From Sordaria brevicollis (Eukaryota; Ascomycota; Sordariomycetes; Sordariales; Sordariaceae), in the NCBI GenBank assembly GCA_033439795.1, contig JAUTDP010000012.1, forward strand, positions 992,001 through 1,056,000: DNA of 64,000 nucleotides. The letters are read 5' to 3'. Of the stretch, positions 22,240-34,871 are shown in pieces. The stretch's first letter is position 1, and each line of letters starts with the position of its first letter. The notes beneath the pieces are model-generated. The model did no database searches and was not told where the DNA came from. It was given only the letters and a program-made list of their open reading frames with translations. Both the position numbers and the translations under genes were made by a program.

Positions 22240-25200
22240 TGTTGATTTTCGATTTGGTGTTTGGAAAGACTAAAACGCTCGGAGCGGAAGTTCGAGGTAT
22301 TGCGCTCGAGGCGGGAGTGGTTCAGACGGAAAGGGTAGTCGCTCGGTTGGTTGGCGCAATCGCTGACTTGTAAGATCCCGGCTTATGTGAATGGGTGTGT
22401 ATGACGGCGGGACCAGTGTATAACTTCTTTGGTAAACAGAGGCAGGTATGCGACGGCGCAAAAAGGTAAATATGGCAAAAGTGAACTAAGGAACAAAAGA
22501 TGGGGTTTTACAATATCAAAAGTCAAAAGGCAAGACGGGAAAGGATATGCGACTGGACCCAATGGCACCGACACAGGACACACACAGGGAAAGGGCAATC
22601 GGTGACGACAAGCACGGACGGACGGGCGCTAGAGGTAGAAGGGGGAGGGGCGGCCCAGGCGGTTTTACAACGATGATTTTCAGACGGCCAAATGACATGT
22701 CCTGTCCTGTCCCGAGGCCGGCGGTGGGACTCTTGTCTGGCGGTCTCGAAGGGGTCGACCTCCCTCACAAGGGAATCCAGTCCAGTGGGAAACCTACACG
22801 AGTGGAAAATGAAAGGCAACCACCAGGGACTTTTTGCCAAAGTGGAAAGTTCCCCCTCCCCAGGAAAAAGAAGCCAAGGCAGACCCGTGATGGACGATAA
22901 CCGGATAACGACCGATAACCTCGGCAGTTCTCCAACTCCCCAATTAATTTTGGAGCAGCCCATCACTGCGACAACGGCAGTGTCTTTCCTTCACCTTTTT
23001 GTTTCGTCGGTCGCTAGGTTTGCAGACGGCATCTTCCACCAACGCAGGGCCTCACAGGGGGGCTTGACGCCCCAATCAGGATCGTGTCTTGCGACTTTTG
23101 GGGTTACGTTTCCGCCCCCACGATTGCGTCGATAAAGATTCCCCGGTTCCCCAGCTTTTCCCGAGTCATTTCTTCTTGTCTTGCTTTTATCAGATCTGAT
23201 AAGGACGACGACAAGGAAGAAAACACCCGACAGCTTTTCAAGCAACACTTTTTCACCATGTAGGAGGACCCAATGGATATTTATACTTGACGCCAGCGAC
23301 CGGGCTCGACATTCGCTCTTTTCGCGCTCTTCGAAACCAGCAGGGCAGTCGCCTACAAGAGCGACGACCTCAAATACGATGATCTTGTGCCGAGGCACAA
23401 TGGCGACCGTCTCCATCTGTGGGCCTTATGTCTCAATGACCCAGTCAACCAGCGACACACCAACCTCCAAGATTCTGTTCACGAGAAACAGCTGAAAAAG
23501 GGGTATCTCGTCGTCAAAACAACCATTGGAGCGATCCCGAATCCTAGCTGGTTTACCATCAACATTCCAAGAGGAGGATTCGTGAAGGGGGGAGCAGCGT
23601 TTGACTTTCGACAAGATGTCTAGGACATCCTGGGATGATCGAGAGGCTTTCCACAGGCAGTTTTGTCACACCGGCGCGCTGAAACAACTTTGAGGCAGAC
23701 CTATTCTTTGGAATAAGAGCTCAAACCAGGGATTCGCGCGGACTTGTTCTTCGCAAATCGGTTTGAGGTTTCGGTGCAAAAACAAAACACTTTGGGCCTT
23801 CGGAGTTGTCGCCTTGTGGCAATTATCAGGTTCGAAGACGGAAAGGATGGAGGCTACGATTTAGCGAGTGGGAAAGGAAGAACGCAGATGGTTATACCCC
23901 TATGAGGCCGTCTTCTTGCTGCCATGGACAACGTCCAAGCGGCTCTTCCCGCTATCCGGCAACATACCCGAGGACTATTGTCGGCGAGTCCGAAGGTGCT
24001 GATGACGGCTTCCGCATTGGACGGTTTGTGGTTGGCGGTTTGTTCCGGCATCCGAGTGACGATCTCTTTGCAACCAACGGCAGGATTCATCGTCATTCAT
24101 GGCCCCAAGACATTGGCATAAGGCTGTGTAGGTAGCTCTGCATCCTCGCGATCGTCCACCTAGGTATGCCTTTGACGTACAACGGCATCCCCGGGTGGCT
24201 GAGCAGCCAAGGTAGGTTCTCAAGCCAAGGATCGATAAAGTTGTATGTGTTGTTCACCGTTCTCACCGTATCGGCATCCAAGCCGTGATAGTTGGTGCAG
24301 GCTGTAAATCTTGTGGAAGGCAACTGAGCAAATATCCGGCCTCCCTTGGCGGCGGTGGTCCGACCATCTCTCGCTCGGCGTTGGGAAACCCGAAGCCAGC
24401 CCCGTGCTCCAACTGTCTGACGGTGGAGGCTCTCTCGGCGCCGGCCAGTCTACCGGGCAAACAAGGAGCTCCCGGCAATCGGGCTGAAGAGGACCTCGTT
24501 GGCCCACGGCATGCCGAGGCCGCTAAAAGGGCGCTAAAGGTCGCGGATGCCCCACCATGGCCTCATGGCATGCGAGGCTCCAGGGCGCAGGAACAGCAGA
24601 TCCCATCATCCCGTCATCTGGCGGGGCACTTGCATCGGTATCCCGCTGTCCCGTTCTTTGGTGTCAGTACCTTATCGGCCGATGCGGGGTACCGGTGGTG
24701 CTGATGGCAGCGTTTGACAGCAGCGATACGGCACTGTAGGTTTAAGGACCTCAACCCTGGACTGTGCTACAGAAATTGTTAGGTAGGAAACGATAATTGC
24801 AAACCTGGAAAGGGGAATGACACTATTCGCAAGGTTTGATCTGATATTGACCGCTCTCATAGTCGATATGATAGACTCGTGTATTGTGTACTTAACTTGA
24901 GATATTCAACATTTTCCATTCCACTTTCAACATCCAAGCTGTTCAAGCCGACCCAGTTGGTTTCGGGACTGACTCGTCCGCCTTATTTGTTTTTCTTCCA
25001 TTAGGACCCGATCCCCCAACTCCTTTGGCTCTCTCTTCCCAACCCCCGACTCCGTCACTTTGACCCCATCTCGAACTCCCGGAACCTCACGATACACCAG
25101 TAGCATGGCCAACCTACACGCGCCAAGGTTCCACTGAGAAAGAAAAAGGAAGGGTTCCCATATCCCAGATAGGCCGGTAGGGCTTCCCCTGTCTCACCTG

Positions 25201-25994
25201 CCACGCCGTCCTGCAGCACAACGGCATTCACTCCGACTTGAGAAGGGAATTCGCCAGAATTCTCCACAGAGACACCCACCGGGACCACTGCCACTGCTGC
25301 CACCAAGTCTGCACCGCCCTAGCTCGAGTTCCGCAAAGGGAGGACCGGGATACTACTTCAAGGAAGACGACCCGTTGTTCGGTGGCCCCTTTTGGTAAGC
25401 AGGCAGACCAAAAGAACAAGAACGGCCCGTTTACATCTTCGGCTTCCACGGCCAAAAAGTAAACATCCGGTGTCCGTTGCTGGAGTCAGTCAGTCGTCTT
25501 CGATACGGAAGACGGATGGACACTACAACCTGCAGCCAAGAATCACATCAAGGCGGCGTCCCCAGGTCCAGCAAGTGAAAGCTCGATACGCGAGGTACAC
25601 CTGTCTGGGGTCCCGTTCCTTTTCGCGAATTATAGTACGATTTTGGGCAATCAAGCCTCTTTATTCGTCCTTCGTCTTTCTCCTCTGTTCTTGATTCGAC
25701 CTTGGAGGCGCCCGTCATCTTACACAGTAACGGAACGAATAGAGTAGACTTGGTCCAACTAGTCTATCTACAGATATCCGTACTGTATCATCCAATTCAT
25801 CCATACATACATCTTTCCCGTTCGGATCCTAGTCGGCCTTCGTCCTTAAGTTCGCCTTTATATATATCTAGTTCCAACCTATACTTCACCCCAAAGACCC
25901 GCCAAGGTACGGTCCCTGGAGAAGGACTCAAGGACAGGAGCATCTCAAAGTATGCATACAGCTTCTCCTCCATTATCCTTCCCCAAGTGTCACG
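22240..25994. other. Long divergent spacer between carrier and palB genes
   Basis: These 3.75 kb contain the promoters of both flanking genes. No gene is assigned. Open frames of 60-147 codons occur on both strands (for example plus 23295-23623 and minus 23854-24323), but they overlap each other and show no domain. GCCAAG words (PacC core) occur at 24206, 24224, 25122, 25535 and 25901, a count close to chance. Confidence 0.4.
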
Positions 25995-28900
25995 ATGGAG
26001 GCTAGAGCTTTGGTAATTCCTGATGCCCCATACCTGGTTTCTCAAGAACTATTCAACTGACCTTTGTCCAAGGAGCACGAACGCCGTTTGGCCGAATCCC
26101 ATGGTCAAGAAGCCCTCAAACATGCCATTGCCGCTGCTGAGATTTACATGCGCGCAGCCGAAAAAGCCAGCACCCCCAAAGACCGCAGTCGTCTACAACG
26201 AAAATGCAGCGATCTCATAGCCCTCGGCGAACGACTCAAAGCCAACGCAAAATCTGCTGCCACCTCTGCCCGCCCACCCGTGCCAGAATCGACACGGACC
26301 CTGACCATTGCCGAAAAGACACTTATTCTCAAGTCGTCCAAATTGCATGGCAACATCTTTCCACCATGGGAGAAGACACCAGGGCCAGATGAGTTTGCTG
26401 CTTCTTCAAAGGCACCAGATGGGTTTTATGAGTATGTTATGTCATGGAAAAGAAGACATGGAATGAAAAGAATATTGTCTGACCGTTCAAACAGAGACCA
26501 CTCGCCTTTTACGCTTTCCCCCGAGCAACAAGACATATTTGCCGGTTGGAAGAGGCCGCATGAGATTTTCAGGGATGTATCAGAGCAGGGGTCAGACATC
26601 TTCATGACGGCTAGGGAAAGTATTGATCTCGGTCAAGACTTGGCCACCGACTGTTCGGTCGTAGCAAGCTTGTGTGCTGCGATCCGGCAGTTTGGTCCAA
26701 GGACGGGTTCGGTAAGGATACACGGCTTGACATGCTTGCAACAAAACAACAGAGTGGTACTAACACGGAAAATCAGTTACTTCCCTCGCTCATGTATCCC
26801 TACGACGAGGATTCCAAGCGGCCGGCTGTATCACAGAACGGCAAGTACATCTTCCGCATGTACTTCAACGGCTGTTGGCGCAAGGTTCTCATAGACGACC
26901 GTCTCCCGACCTCTTACTCGGAACGCACCCTTTATGTGGTGGATAGACGCAACCCACATCTGATCTGGCCGGCATTAATCGAGAAGGCCTACTTGAAGAT
27001 CCGAGGAGGTTATGACTTTCCTGGCAGCAACTCTGGGACGGACTTGCATGCTCTTACCGGTTGGATTCCAGAGCAGATATTCCTTCAAAAGTAAGAACTC
27101 CTCACAGTCTCTCCTTCAGAGAAGGTTTGCTAACAATGTTCACAGCGATGACATCGAACTCAACGAGACATGGAACCGTATCAAGACAGCATACGATCAG
27201 GGAAATGCACTCGTCACTCTCGGAACCGGCAAACTCTCCCGCGAGGAAGAGCAAACTCTCGGCCTAGTTCGCGAGCATGACTACGCAGTCCTTGACCTGC
27301 GTAACGACGGCAACAACCGACTCTTTCTCGTCAAGAACCCCTGGCGCGACAGCTTAGTATGGACCGGCGTAGGATCAACCGCCACCCTGAGCAACACCGA
27401 CGGTAGAAGTGAATCCCCAGAAGAGAGCATGTCCAACACCTTCTGGATGACCTTCGAGGACGTCCTTCAGCATTTCGACTCACTCTACGTCAACTGGAGC
27501 CCTTCCCTCTTCCGCTTTCGTCAAGATCACCATTTTACCTGGACCATTCCTCCCAAGGCTGAAGAGCTCGTCTTTACCCAGAACCCGCAATACAGCGTCC
27601 TCTCCCAAACGGGAAGCCCAGTCTGGGTTCTGCTCAACCGCCACTGGCAAGACTCTGAGCTCGACATTCTCCGCGAGCGCAAACAAGAGCACGACTTTCA
27701 CCAACCTTTAAAGTCTCTGGGTTACATGTCCCTCTCCCTCTTTGCCTCTCACCCACCAGGAACCCGTATTCCACTCTCCGAAGGTTCGCACCACGCTTTA
27801 CACCAAGGTCCCTACGTCGACAGTCCCAACACTTTACTACGCTACTCTCCCACCCCCGGCGTCGCCCAGACGCTCGTCATCGCTCAGTCCGACCTCCCTC
27901 TACCTTCCTACTCCTTCACCTTATCCTTCTTCTCCAACTCACCCTTAACCATCTCGCCCGCTTCCGACCCGCTTCCCTACAACGAAACCATCACCGGAGC
28001 CTGGACCCGCCGAACAGCAGGCGGCTCAACCGTCTACCCATCCTACGTTACCAACCCGCAATACGCCCTCACCTTAACCCGTCCAACACCTTTATCTCTC
28101 GTCCTCAGCACTGAAAGGAGTGACAACCTCCCAGTCCACATCGCAGTCCTCTACTCCAACGGCGGCCAACGCGTCGCCGCCGTCGTCGGCCGAGACCTCA
28201 TTTGCAGCAGCGCCGAATACCAAAGAGGCTGTACCTTCGCCTCCACCCTTCCCTCCTCCAACACCCACCACCACCACCACCATCATTCCGTGTCCTCCCC
28301 ACGGTCCTCCTCAACCCATGGCGCAACACATCTAGTAGATCCAGGAACCTACACCATAGTCCTCTCCACCTACGAACCAGGCCAAACCGGTCCCTTTTCC
28401 CTCCGCGTCTCCGCAGCATGTCCATTCACAGTCACGCCCATCCTCTCCGATTCCGCAGGCCGTTTGCGAACCGCCGCACCTCCCTTACCTTCCTCCCCTA
28501 GCACCACTTCCTCCACCGGCACCACCCCCTCCTCCTCTACCCCCTCTACCACCTCTGCCCCCTCTGCTGGCGACGACACAGGCAAAATCCGCAAACTCCG
28601 CGCCCGCCTAACAATCCCCCGCCTAACCCGCGCCTCCGTCCTCGCCCGCTCCACCCACCCCCCTCCTACCCCCCACAAAAAGAGTAGCACCATGATCCGC
28701 GTCGCCTTAGAACTAGGAACCCCCTCCAAACGCAACAAGCGCGTCCTTGCGTCTACCGCCTCCACCGGCGGGGGAGAACTAGCCGCTTCTTTATCCTCTC
28801 TTTCTTTGAGTGACAGATTGGGGAACAGCCATTTACATGGCCCGGTGGAGGATGTAAATGAGGAATATGCTGATGGTGAGGGGGGGTATGGGAGGACAAA

Positions 28901-29126
28901 GGGGGAGTTTGCGGATGCGAGCTTGGGACTGAGGACGAGGGAGGTGGATTTGGATCCGGATGTTGTTAGGAGTTACGGGGGACTGTGGTTGGTTGTTGAG
29001 ATGATTGGTGGTAATAAAAATCACGCTGATGACGGGGAGGGGAAGGGGGAGGGAGTGGTGCAGGTGGAGGTGTTGAGTGATGGGATGGTGGATATTGGGG
29101 GGTGGGAGGTTGTTGATGAGGATTGA
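25995..29126 (+). CDS. palB: Calpain-like cysteine protease PalB/Rim13 of ambient-pH signalling
   Basis: Five exons: 25995-26012 (MEARAL), 26073-26431, 26495-26711, 26777-27090 and 27146-29126, giving 962 residues. All four introns have GT-AG ends, and the last carries a perfect GCTAAC branch. An N-terminal MIT-like helical region (about 7-70) precedes the calpain domain. The catalytic triad is visible: Cys179 in TDCSVVASLCA, His347 in REHDYAVLDL and Asn367 in VKNPW. C2-like/PBH domains follow. A Ser/Thr/Pro-rich linker and a seven-histidine run near residue 700-800 interrupt the C-terminal half, and the tail is Gly/Glu-rich. Known role: PalB/Rim13 acts with PalA and the ESCRT-III protein Vps32 in the first cleavage that activates PacC/Rim101 at alkaline pH. 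The 18-nt first exon is chosen because it is the only ATG that keeps the frame into the conserved EHERRLAESHG. Confidence 0.92.
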
Positions 29127-30144
29127 TGATATTGAAGGATGGAATGTGTAGGTTTGAGGTCACTTTTGGTGGTTGTATTATCTCTGAATACCATTGTCTA
29201 TAGATCTTGTTGTCGAAAAAGTTTTCATCTCTGTCTTCTTATGAACAGCTATTGTAATTTTTTTTCTACGTGCGTGACATGGAAGGCATCCGACATCCAG
29301 TAACCTGTGATATCTTGCATACCAAGCGCTGGCTTACACGTTATTAGGGAACCAGATGTTAACTTTTTTTGGCTTTTATTTTTTCTGGGTGTTTGTATCA
29401 AATACTCGCTACAGTTACCAAACAGATTCTGAAGTCGCTGTGATATACCAGATCCTTCCATAACCTGCTTCCCACAAAGGGTAGCGTGGTCGGAACTGGT
29501 AACTTCTACATAGCGAAACAAGAAAGAAGGATGACATCAAAACCCTTCTCCATCTACCATGACTCGCCCTCGATAAAGACCTCAACATGTCCCCCAAGAT
29601 TACCTTGCTCATTATGCTCGATTACACATGTCCTCCTCTGCTCTCGTCTCATGAACCTTGATCCATAGAATGGCCAACAAAGCTTGGCATCGGGAGGTCT
29701 GTTGACTGGAAACACTAACATGACAAGATACCGCCAGATCAAACAAGGTGCCTCACATGTCCATGATCATGTTGCGACTGATTCGATGTCCGTTATTAGA
29801 TGAAGTTGCCACCTTCTGGCTGTGGTTATTATGATCGTTGTTAATATCGTCGCAGCCGTTGGTCTTCTCGACAATAGATGAGCCGCCGTTGATCAGCTGC
29901 CCAAGCCGACTCTTCCGATCCTTTGTGATCTTTCTCACAACTCCAAGGAAGCCGCAAATTCGAGCTAGAGGTGGTAGTTCGACCGATTGTCGTTCAACTG
30001 GTAGTACTGCTCGTGGAAGCGAGTGTGAATTGGTACGAAAGATTCGCAAATATGTTGCTCTCCCCGAGGCATATTTCGGAAATATGCACAGTACTCAAAA
30101 CAAACAGGCGACTTGTCATCTGATAAGAGACGATCAAGGAGAAT
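29127..30144. other. Spacer between convergent palB and RGG-protein genes
   Basis: About 1 kb that should contain both 3' UTRs. An A/T-rich stretch with T runs lies near 29255-29390. No gene is seen. Confidence 0.5.
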
Positions 30145-31600
30145 TTAGAGCTCCTCTTCCTCCTCTTCCTCCTCCTCCTTCTTGGTATCCGGGAAGGCAG
30201 TTGTGGCAGGGTATTGGCTGTTGTTAAAGCCAAAGGGCGAAGGCTGGCTGGGAGGGGCAACATATTGGGTAACAGTTGGCTCAAAGTCCATGTCCATCAG
30301 GTCATCCTCCGTGGGGTTGGATACGGCGTTGGGTACGGAATCTGCTGGTGACGAATTCTCATTAGTTTGCTAGAATTTCAAAATCATGGAAATATTGAGG
30401 CTACTCACCATCAGTACCAATATCCTGCTGCGTATAGGCAGGAACCTGTGCCTTTTCAATCTTGTGAAAGAGATTGAGCTGCTTCTTCCTCTCGGAATGT
30501 TCATGGCTGAGCTTCCGCTCTTGCTCCATACGTTCACGAGCCAGCTGCTTCTTCTTCTCAGCATATTCACGGTTGGCCTCTTGCTGCTTCTCCTGATGTT
30601 CACGAACCAGCTGTTTCTTCCTCTCTTCTTGTAGGCAACGAACCTGCTCCTCTCTCTCCTTCTGCTCGCGGCGGCGCTGCTGCTCTCGCTCCTCCAGCTC
30701 GTGGCGGCGCTGCTGCTCTCGCTCTTTGGCGTTGACAGACTTGGAAGCAGCAGGTACTGATTTACCCGGGGCCTTGACCTCGGGGCTCTCCTTAGGACCA
30801 GAGATATTGTTCGTGGGATGGACGGTGGGTGAACCCGGGTCAAGGGTTGGGTAAGCAGCGGGCTGAACAGATGAGCCAGAGGTAGCACTGGGCTCATCAT
30901 TCTTCTTCAAATACTCCTCCTGGTAGAAGCAGATCTCTCCAACCTGGGCTGGGGTGTCGTCTTCAAAAAAGGCACGAACCGCATCCTCTTCCTCCTGGGT
31001 TGTGAATCTGGCTCTACCACCCCTGCCCCTGCCTCTTCCTCTTCCTCTGAAGGTAGAAGCTCTTGTAACAGGAGTATGAGACCTCGGTCCAGTTGCCGGG
31101 GCAGCGATGTTGGAAGGGACTGTCATACTTGGTTAGATACTCACATCACACGTAGGATAACTGATCGAGTACATACCTTGAGGGGCAAACATGGAGGTGC
31201 CGCCACCAGCAGGGGACGCGGGCGGAGTGAGGTCGTTGTGGTCGGAAGGGGGTGCCACGATAGGGATCGCAAATGGACGTGTATTGCGAGGCGGAGGAGT
31301 GAAGCTGGGTGTCAAAGGAGGAGCTGGGTGACGTCCGTTCGTCTCTTGAGTCGCAGGCGCAGGGGCGGGCTGGAAAGCGGCATTGGAGACAGCACGCTGA
31401 AGCAGAGATGATCCTCCGCGGCCACCTCCACCTCGACCGCCACGAGTAGCGGGAGCACGAGGTGGGGTGACAGGAGCGCCTCCGGTTCCTCCTCTACCTC
31501 TGTTTCCTCCTCTACCTCTGCCTCTGTTTCCTCGGGGAGCCCCATGGCCGCCTCTTGTGACTTCATTCAGAAAGGCGCGAGCCTCCTCGAGAGGGGTCAT
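30145..31600 (-). CDS. RGG-box protein with charged coiled coil (unrecognised function)
   Basis: Three exons: 31177-31600, 30409-31119 and 30145-30341, giving 443 residues. Intron 1 has a GTATGT donor, a CTAAC branch and a GACAG acceptor. Intron 2 has a GTGAGT donor, an ACTAAT branch and a tandem CAGCAG acceptor. The N-terminus starts MTPLEEARAFLNEVTRGGHG and then has an Arg/Gly-rich block (about 18-75) and a second one (about 166-180), as in RNA-binding proteins methylated on arginine. A very charged Arg/Glu/Gln coiled coil (about 270-365, repeated EREQQRR units) follows. The end is a Pro/Gln region with an all-Glu tail. No RRM or zinc finger is seen. RNA binding is inferred from the RGG boxes; the gene has no name that I can support. 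Confidence 0.75.
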
Positions 31601-32620
31601 GATGGCGACTAGGTGATGATGCGATACGCGGTGAGAAAGCGCACGAAAGGACTGTTGTAGTCAAGTAGTGACTGAGGATTGATGAGGGCAAGGTGAGCAG
31701 AGGAGGGGGAAGATGTGAGCAGAATCGTAGCAAGCTACTCGTGATAAGGGAGGGGAGTGTTGTGTTGTGTTGTCAAGAGATTTTTCGAGGACAAGCTTTT
31801 AAAAACAATCTGTCGAGTGTCGAGGAGAAAGAGATGTTGACCGCGGTGACAGTGGAAAGAGAAAAAAGTCGAAGGACTCGGAAGGAACTCAGGGCTCAGC
31901 AGCGGTACGTTCTCACCTGGCAACAGGAATTACAACCTGCTCGATTTCCGTGTCTTGGTGTCCCGCGTGCCCTAACGCGCTTTGCATCGTCTCTTTTGAC
32001 GCGGAAGGCACACACGTCATCGCGGGTGACTGGTGACTATTCCTGCCGTTATCAGAGGACGCTCCTTCCTCAGTTCCACACGCCATGGGGTCTCCGGACT
32101 CTGAGGGGTGTGTGTAGAGACATGTTGCAAGAAAACATCCTACAACATGGAATCCATGTAGATGGGTATCTGGAAGATGTAAAATGAAGGATTTAAAGGT
32201 TGCAATGAGAAACCAGGGCATGATTTGCAACTTGAATTGGGTGGGCATACATGGCCTTTTATGGGCGAATGAGTACCAGCTCTGGAAGGTAAGCCATACC
32301 CTTTCTTCCATCTTCTTTGGAGATATCCCCTTCAAATCACTCAAATCTCAAAAGAGCAAAACATTCCTGTTTGACAGGCCAGGTGTGTTGAAGCTGCTTC
32401 GCCATTTCATCCAAGGCTCAATGGGCGGTTGCTTTTGGTCCAACATCGATGAGCCCGTGTGCGATTTATTTGCGGATCTCGTGGTTGGATGTAGTGCGAG
32501 AGTTTCATCGGAAAGTAAGAAGTGAAGCCTGGCCAGGAACGTACCCGGAGAGATCTCCTCGAACCCATCCCGACCGGACATGGACTAAATTATGTAGACC
32601 CTGTCTCCCACATCTCACCA
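31601..32620. other. Spacer between RGG-protein promoter and pop3 3' end
   Basis: About 1 kb between two minus-strand genes. It should carry the RGG-gene promoter and the pop3 3' UTR. No coding exon or RNA gene is recognised. Confidence 0.45.
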
Positions 32621-33562
32621 CTAAGAGGTCTTCGCCTTCTTGCTTCCAATCTTGGTCGGCACCGCCTCGATATTGGTCTCCAAAAACTTCCCCGATCCCG
32701 CCTCCTGAAGCCATGCCACCTGGACGGGAGCCACATGTCCCCTCACATAATCCACGAGGCCCTTCGCCTGCGGTGCGTCCGCTCTCAACGCAACGCTCGA
32801 GACCCTCGGGATACCCAATGCTTTTGCTAGCTTTTCCTCGCACGACTTGGAAAACCCAACCAGTCTCATCTTCTCCTCGTCTGGCTGAGACTTGGAAGCC
32901 ACTGCAACCATTTGCGGGAAGTGGCAGTTGAACGCTGCAGATTGACCTGAGCGAGCCACAAAGATGATGCTGTATGGGGCCTTCTTGGGGCTGCTACCAC
33001 TTGACACTCCCTTGTTGTTGTCGTCATGCTCCCCATTATGGGCTTCCGTCTCTGTCTTTTTCTCGCTTACAGAAGAGGCAGCTGATTGATCTTGCAAGTT
33101 CCGGGAGATGGCTGAAAAGCCGACATCAACGTAGGCAGCCAGATCTGGGGCAGGAGGTACTTGAGGACGTGCAGACTCGACACCTCCTTCACGGGTTTCC
33201 CGTTTCCGCTTCCGCTCCCGTTTCCCCCGAGATGGAGTAAGGAAGGTTGCTCTGTATTTGCCTAAAGGAGACAGGAGGCTGGAATAAATAGTTAGAAAAT
33301 GTACGGCAAGCTTGGAAAACACATGTTGGCTGAGTAAGTAGAGAAGTGATCATGAAGATGTCGTTTTGGTAGGTTGACTTACTGACAAAAGAGTTCAAGG
33401 ATGGCGTCCTGATCTTCTTGGCCAATTTGAGGCCTAAACACAATGTGTATGTCAATATAAAGAGCTTGGGAAGTTGAGGAAATATCTGGATGATTGAGAC
33501 ACCTACCATTCAACAGCTGAAAAGGGAGTGTCCAAACGGTGGACAATCTTTTTCCGCTCCAT
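32621..33562 (-). CDS. pop3: RNase P/MRP protein subunit Pop3
   Basis: Three exons: 33507-33562, 33383-33433 and 32621-33278, giving 254 residues. The spliced N-terminus reads MERKKIVHRLDTPFSAVEW followed by PQIGQEDQDAILELF, the conserved opening of fungal Pop3. Intron 2 ends with TTTTCTAAC branch and TTCCAG acceptor. The C-terminal half carries the L7Ae-like core: APYSIIFVARSGQSAAFNCH, FPQMVAVASKS, LAKALGIPRVSSVALRADA and GLVDYVRGHVAPVQVAWLQE. A variable, basic and Ser-rich linker (about 55-125) separates the two parts. Known role: Pop3 (Rpp38 homologue) binds a K-turn in the RNA of RNase P and RNase MRP, which process tRNA and rRNA precursors in the nucleus and nucleolus. Confidence 0.9.
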
Positions 33563-34410
33563 TGTTGTCGTCTTGAGAAAAGGCAAACTATGTAGTATGT
33601 AGCTGCGGAAGTACGACTGGGAGTCTAAGTGGAAGTAGGGGATCGTGTTATAATTCCAAGTACAGAGAGACCTAATATAACCAATGGATAGCGTGTCGTC
33701 AAAAGTATACAGATATCGGGATTAATAGACGGGGTGGTGGTGGTGGTGCTATGCGGACGTTACTCAACACGACGCATTCCGTCAAATGCGACAGGGCCCT
33801 GTTGATCAGTGAAATCTTTTTGCGTATATTTCACGTAATGCCTGGACCGTATCAATGAAACTTTACGTCGTCGGCACGCTGTATACGGTCGTGTAATATT
33901 ACCCCCGAGGGATTGGTATTGCAACGTATCCGTGGGTCTGGGTGGAAAGTTTCACTCTTAGTCGGCTCCGTCCCGTCGTCGTCCCGCACAAGGTTCCGTC
34001 GATTTCTTAAAGTTCCGCACCGTGATCATCCAAAGTGGACACCTGGGTCGAATGGTCAGATCGCTCTGCTACGGTACGTCCTTTTGCACCACGCCACCAA
34101 TATTTGCTGAAGAATGTGCGGGCAATTGTCTGACAGCCAGCGCGGGTGCAAGTTTGACAGATCCGCTCGGAGTGAGCTCGGAAGTTCAATGATACTATGG
34201 CTGAGACAGGGGCGTGGCATCGTACATACATGAGGGATCCTCGATCTCAGATCCCGCGATCTATCCGTCTCCACCATAACTTGTCTTGGGCACCGTGGGG
34301 GCGTGTCCGGTTCATGGATTCGGACCAGGGACAGGGCAACGTCCTGCTGCACGTCATCCGGTTCTGATCGGGAATATCTACGTTGACTTTAAAGGTGTGT
34401 GCCGACATGG

Positions 34411-34449
34411 CAAGTCAAGTCAAGTCAAGTTAAGTCAAGTCAAGTCAAG
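34411..34449. repeat. (CAAGT)n microsatellite
   Basis: About eight tandem CAAGT units, with one TAAGT variant in the fifth position. It lies in the spacer between pop3 and the USP gene. Confidence 0.95.
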
Positions 34450-34847
34450 AACGTAGGAACTTGGCAAATCACGAGTAATAAAGAACATCTGTAGAGCCAT
34501 TTGCCATACAGGTTGATGGGAGACGAACAACTCAAGTTAACTGTTGAGAGTATAAAGAACCATATTCAGACCTGAGTTCGCCCTGGCTCGCTGTGACGAA
34601 GCAACTCACTGTCCGAGATACTACTACCCTGGAACACCATTCTATGATGAAATGATAGTATGAAATCACATTCAAGCCAAGTGCTATTCCTCAGTCTGCA
34701 CAGATTGACCTGTGTGGCGGCACAGCTTGCTGCTGTTTCACCTCGACCCGACGCCGACGGGAGGAATCGAAGGCCCGTTAATTTGTTGGAGAAAAGGGCA
34801 GTCTGCGGGTAACAAAGCTCTTTGGCAAAGTGTGAGCGTCTTTTCTA

Positions 34848-34871
34848 CCCCCCCCCCCCCCCCCCCGGGGG
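34848..34871. repeat. C19-G5 homopolymer tract
   Basis: Nineteen consecutive C bases are followed at once by five G bases. Such a tract can form a hairpin or i-motif/G-rich structure and is also prone to length error in sequencing or assembly. Confidence 0.9.

Noticed and set aside
23295..23623. Plus-strand open frame of about 110 codons with protein-like composition
   Set aside because: Length is within chance for this amount of spacer, two stops lie just upstream, and antisense frames look equally good; no family recognised.
23854..24323. Overlapping minus-strand frames with coding-like look
   Set aside because: They alternate with equally open plus-strand frames and have no splice structure that unites them.
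24206..25906. Five GCCAAG (PacC core) words upstream of palB
   Set aside because: About three to four GCCARG words are expected by chance in 3.7 kb on two strands, so this is not clear enrichment.
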